Shown here: one piece after another, positions 30,337-33,088 of the stretch
How the letters are laid out: each line of letters starts with the position of its first letter
How positions within the stretch are numbered: position 1 is the stretch's first letter
Origin: JAKLHL01 sp964411885
GTDB lineage: Bacteria; Bdellovibrionota; JAFGOL01
Assembly (NCBI GenBank): GCA_964411885.1
Contig: CAYPMK010000014.1
Location: 1-33,088, forward strand
Length of the DNA stretch: 33,088 nucleotides
Reading direction: 5' to 3'
The notes under the pieces: generated by a model
What the model was told of the DNA's origin: nothing
Database searches by the model: none
The model's input: the letters and a program-made list of their open reading frames with translations, nothing else
Translations under genes and position numbers: made by a program

Positions 30337-31981
30337 ATCGATCAAAGCGCCTGTAGGGGATAAACTTATTTGTAAAGGATGGGTACAAGAAGCCGCATAC
30401 AGAATGATAATGAATAATCTTGATCCAGAGGTTGCAGAGGATAATGATAATCTTATAGTTTATGGTGGCAGAGGCAAGGCGGCAAGAGACTGGGCTTCTT
30501 ATGAAAAAATATTAGAAACATTAAAAACGCTTAATAACGAAGAAACCTTGTTGGTTCAGTCTGGTAAACCTGTTGCTGTTATCCCAACTCATAAAGATGC
30601 CCCAAGAGTTTTATTAGCGAATTCAAATCTTGTTCCAAAGTGGGCAGACTGGTCATATTTTGATGAGTTAGAAAAAAAAGGGCTAATAATGTATGGACAG
30701 ATGACAGCTGGTTCTTGGATATATATAGGAACACAAGGTATCATACAAGGGACATATGAATCTTTTATAGAGGCTGGTAAAAAATCAAAAGGGGCAGAAA
30801 ACCTTTCTGGTCTTTTAATACTTTCTGGTGGTATGGGTGGCATGAGTGGCGCCCAACCTTTAGCAGCAACGATGGGAGGAGCAACATATCTTGGAGCAGA
30901 AGTAGATATTAACAGAATAAACAAGAGGATAAAACAAGGATTTCTAGATGAGACTACAAGCAATATAGATGAAGCAATAGATTTTGCGTTCAAGTACAAA
31001 GAGCAAAAAAAAGCTAGATCTATATGTTTTCATGGTAATGCAGCAGACCTTTATGCTCGTTTAATAGAAAGGAACTTGCTACCAGATATAGTTACAGATC
31101 AAACCTCTGCACACGACGAGCTTAATGGTTATGTGCCAAATAAAATGAGTTTTGAAGAAGCGATGTCTTTAAGGGTAAAAGATCCAGAAAAATATAAAAG
31201 AGAATCTATAAGGACCATGGGTGAACATGTTAAGAGCATGTTGGAAATGCAAAAACTTGGTGCAGAAGTTTTTGATTATGGCAACAATATTAGAGCACAG
31301 GCTGTTAAGGCTGGAGTAAAGAATGCTTTCGATTTTGAAGGTTTTGTACCTCGTTATATAAGACCCTTGTTCTGCGAAGGAAAAGGACCATTTAGATGGG
31401 TGGCGTTATCTGGGGATCCAAGTGATATAAAGGTTACTGATGATGCTATGAGAGAATTGTTCCCTCACAACGTCAAACTTCATAGATGGCTTGATATGGC
31501 GGAAAAAAAGATACAGTTCCAAGGGTTACCAGCAAGAATATGTTGGCTTGGTTATGGTGAAAGAGAAAAAGCAGGTTTAATGTTCAATGATCTTGTAAGA
31601 AATAAAAAGGTAAAAGCACCAATAGTAATAGGAAGGGATCATCTTGATTGTGGCAGTGTTGCTTCTCCTAATAGAGAAACAGAAGCCATGAAGGATGGAA
31701 GTGATGCTATAGCTGATTGGGCTATACTTAATTATGTTATAAACTCTGTTAATGGTGCCTCTTGGACTAGTTTTCATCATGGTGGAGGTGTTGGTATAGG
31801 TTATTCCCTTCATGCTGGCATGGTAATAGTTGCAGACGGAACAGATGACGCAGAACAAAGATTAAAAAGAGTTTTGAATAGTGATCCTGCGATGGGAGTT
31901 ATAAGACACAGTGATGCTGGTTATGATATAGCTAAACAAATAGCAAAAAAAGCCAAAGGCTTTAGGATGCCGATGCTTTAA
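30329..31981 (+). CDS. hutU: Urocanate hydratase (urocanase)
   Basis: HutU converts urocanate to imidazolonepropionate using a tightly bound NAD+. The 550-residue protein has the N-terminal YGGRGKAARDW, the NAD-binding glycine-rich GGMGGMSGAQPLA (167-179), the conserved Cys405 in RICWLGYGERE, and HHGGGVGIGYSLHAGMV near 483-499. Length is as expected (about 555). The start is TTG inside the end of hutH, with AGAGGTGA upstream. lptF starts one base after the stop. The enzymes for the remaining steps (hutI and hutG or hutF) are not in this window. Confidence 0.97.
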   Translation: MTRSIKAPVGDKLICKGWVQEAAYRMIMNNLDPEVAEDNDNLIVYGGRGKAARDWASYEKILETLKTLNNEETLLVQSGKPVAVIPTHKDAPRVLLANSNLVPKWADWSYFDELEKKGLIMYGQMTAGSWIYIGTQGIIQGTYESFIEAGKKSKGAENLSGLLILSGGMGGMSGAQPLAATMGGATYLGAEVDINRINKRIKQGFLDETTSNIDEAIDFAFKYKEQKKARSICFHGNAADLYARLIERNLLPDIVTDQTSAHDELNGYVPNKMSFEEAMSLRVKDPEKYKRESIRTMGEHVKSMLEMQKLGAEVFDYGNNIRAQAVKAGVKNAFDFEGFVPRYIRPLFCEGKGPFRWVALSGDPSDIKVTDDAMRELFPHNVKLHRWLDMAEKKIQFQGLPARICWLGYGEREKAGLMFNDLVRNKKVKAPIVIGRDHLDCGSVASPNRETEAMKDGSDAIADWAILNYVINSVNGASWTSFHHGGGVGIGYSLHAGMVIVADGTDDAEQRLKRVLNSDPAMGVIRHSDAGYDIAKQIAKKAKGFRMPML

Positions 31982-31982
31982 T

Positions 31983-33083
31983 ATGTTACCAACGAGTTAT
32001 AAATATATTTTCAGAGAACTAATAATACCTTTTGTAATGGGTGTTGTTGTTTTTACGTTTATATTAATAATGTTCCAGTTATTAAAATTTGCAGAATTCA
32101 TTATAGTACACAACGTCGATTATGGGATGATATTTAGATTGGTTTATTATCTTGTTGTTGCGTTCTTACCTATAACAGTACCTGTATCATTTCTTTTTAG
32201 TGTTCTGATAACATTCAGCAGACTTTCTAACGATAGCGAAATAACAGCATTCAAAGCCTCTGGTATATCAATATATCAGTTGATGATACCAGTAATGAGT
32301 ATTTCTATTTTTGCAGGTGTTCTAACTTTTTATGTTTCTTTTTATGATGGCCCTTGGGGCAACAGGAACTTTGAGAACACTATACACAAGATAGGCTCTA
32401 GCAGAACTACTATTCAGGTAAAGGAAGGTATTTTTAATGAGGATCTTGCAAAGGACTTTATGATATATGTTGGTAAAATAATACCAGAAAAAGATATGAT
32501 GCAGGATGTTTTTATATACGACGATCGTGACAAGAGTAATCCAGTAGTTATAACTGCAAAAAGTTCCAATATAAAAATAGATCTTTCAACTAAAAAAACA
32601 GAACTTTTTCTTTATGATGGTTTTATAAATTTTATAGACAAGAATGTTGATGCAAAATACAGGAAGGCAGATTTTGATGTTTATAAGATACTCGTTCATG
32701 AAGGCACATATGTTAAAGACAGAACACCTAATCTTCCTTCTATGACTTATGACGAGCTTAGAAAAGGGATATATTCACCAGAGAATAAAGAACAAGCTTC
32801 TTGGAAGAATAAAATGTTGGTTGAGTTTAATAGACGATTTGCAATTCCTTTTGCATGTATAATTTTTGGTTTTTTAGGTGTAGCGCTTGGTAATACAAAC
32901 AACAGGAACGTCCAGGTGGGGTCTGGTTTTTTAAGCTTTTTGATAATGATAGCTTATTGGGTCTTATATATAGTATCGACAAGCATGGGGGCTAAGGGTA
33001 GTATTAACCCTGCTTTTTCTGCGTGGGCAGCAAATATAATATTCTCAATATTTGCTATTTATTTATTTGAGAAAAAAGTTTAA
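31983..33083 (+). CDS. lptF: LPS export ABC transporter permease LptF
   Basis: LptF and LptG form the membrane part of the LptB2FG transporter that extracts lipopolysaccharide from the inner membrane and feeds it to LptC/LptA. The 366-residue protein has three N-terminal membrane helices (about 14-36, 50-78, 98-120) and the family loop LSNDSEITAFKASGIS (81-96). A periplasmic beta-jellyroll of about 150 residues comes next, then three C-terminal helices, the first preceded by FNRRFAIPFACIIFG. The GNTNNRN-type loop after the fourth helix is also typical. It could in principle be the paralogue LptG; with no neighbour downstream in view, LptF is the better guess. It implies an LPS-bearing outer membrane. 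Confidence 0.88.
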   Translation: MLPTSYKYIFRELIIPFVMGVVVFTFILIMFQLLKFAEFIIVHNVDYGMIFRLVYYLVVAFLPITVPVSFLFSVLITFSRLSNDSEITAFKASGISIYQLMIPVMSISIFAGVLTFYVSFYDGPWGNRNFENTIHKIGSSRTTIQVKEGIFNEDLAKDFMIYVGKIIPEKDMMQDVFIYDDRDKSNPVVITAKSSNIKIDLSTKKTELFLYDGFINFIDKNVDAKYRKADFDVYKILVHEGTYVKDRTPNLPSMTYDELRKGIYSPENKEQASWKNKMLVEFNRRFAIPFACIIFGFLGVALGNTNNRNVQVGSGFLSFLIMIAYWVLYIVSTSMGAKGSINPAFSAWAANIIFSIFAIYLFEKKV

Positions 33084-33088
33084 AGGTG

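Noticed and set aside
30589..30999. 136-codon minus-strand open frame inside hutU
   Set aside because: It is antisense to the conserved NAD-binding part of urocanase, a shadow open frame.
1..33088. CRISPR arrays, insertion sequences, prophage genes, tRNA or rRNA genes
   Set aside because: No regularly spaced direct repeats, transposase or integrase motifs, or recognisable structural RNA sequences were found on either strand.

Overview
The window is an AT-rich chromosomal replication-origin neighbourhood of a Gram-negative bacterium. It is probably from a draft or metagenome assembly, because a run of exactly 100 N cuts one gene. The order recF-dnaN-dnaA, then rpmH-rnpA-yidD-yidC-jag-mnmE-mnmG-rsmG-parA-parB-bactofilin, is the classical oriC region. 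LptF (outer-membrane LPS export), a b/b' ATP synthase operon lacking subunits a and c, a NifU with a central [2Fe-2S] domain, a bactofilin beside parAB and sigma-54 regulation together resemble the former Deltaproteobacteria (Desulfobacterota, Bdellovibrionota and relatives). That placement is inference; no rRNA or tRNA gene is present to support it.

Layout. 1-3811 (minus): recF (cut by the window edge), dnaN and dnaA, with a probable oriC in the 283-bp dnaA-dnaN spacer. 3978-12824 (plus): ribosomal protein L34, RNase P protein, membrane insertion (YidD, YidC, Jag), the tRNA U34 modification pair MnmE/MnmG, RsmG, ParA/ParB and a bactofilin. Two perfect parS sites lie here, one of them forming the first codons of rsmG. 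12821-15191 (minus): nifU, nifS (broken by the N gap) and rsmI. 15253-17419 (plus): a secreted trypsin-like protein with a C-terminal beta-helix-like repeat, then a sensorless sigma-54 activator behind a perfect -24/-12 promoter. 17474-23178: F1Fo ATP synthase b', b, delta, alpha, gamma, beta, epsilon. 23159-26022: queE (minus), radA and a membrane-anchored periplasmic protein (plus), and a small Flp-type pilin-like protein (minus). 26025-33083 (plus): a tightly packed run of PAP2-family enzyme, def, fmt, rpe, hutH, hutU and lptF.

Most genes are housekeeping, and spacing is extremely tight: many genes overlap, and all three convergent pairs share stop-codon bases. Codons favour ATA and AGA throughout, with no block that looks recently acquired. 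The parts least explained by known systems are the secreted protease/beta-helix protein next to the sigma-54 activator (15.2-17.4 kb), the orphan pilin-like gene and its convergent neighbour (25.2-26.0 kb), and hutHU inside a housekeeping gene run. I found no CRISPR array, insertion sequence, prophage or convincing intrinsic terminator.
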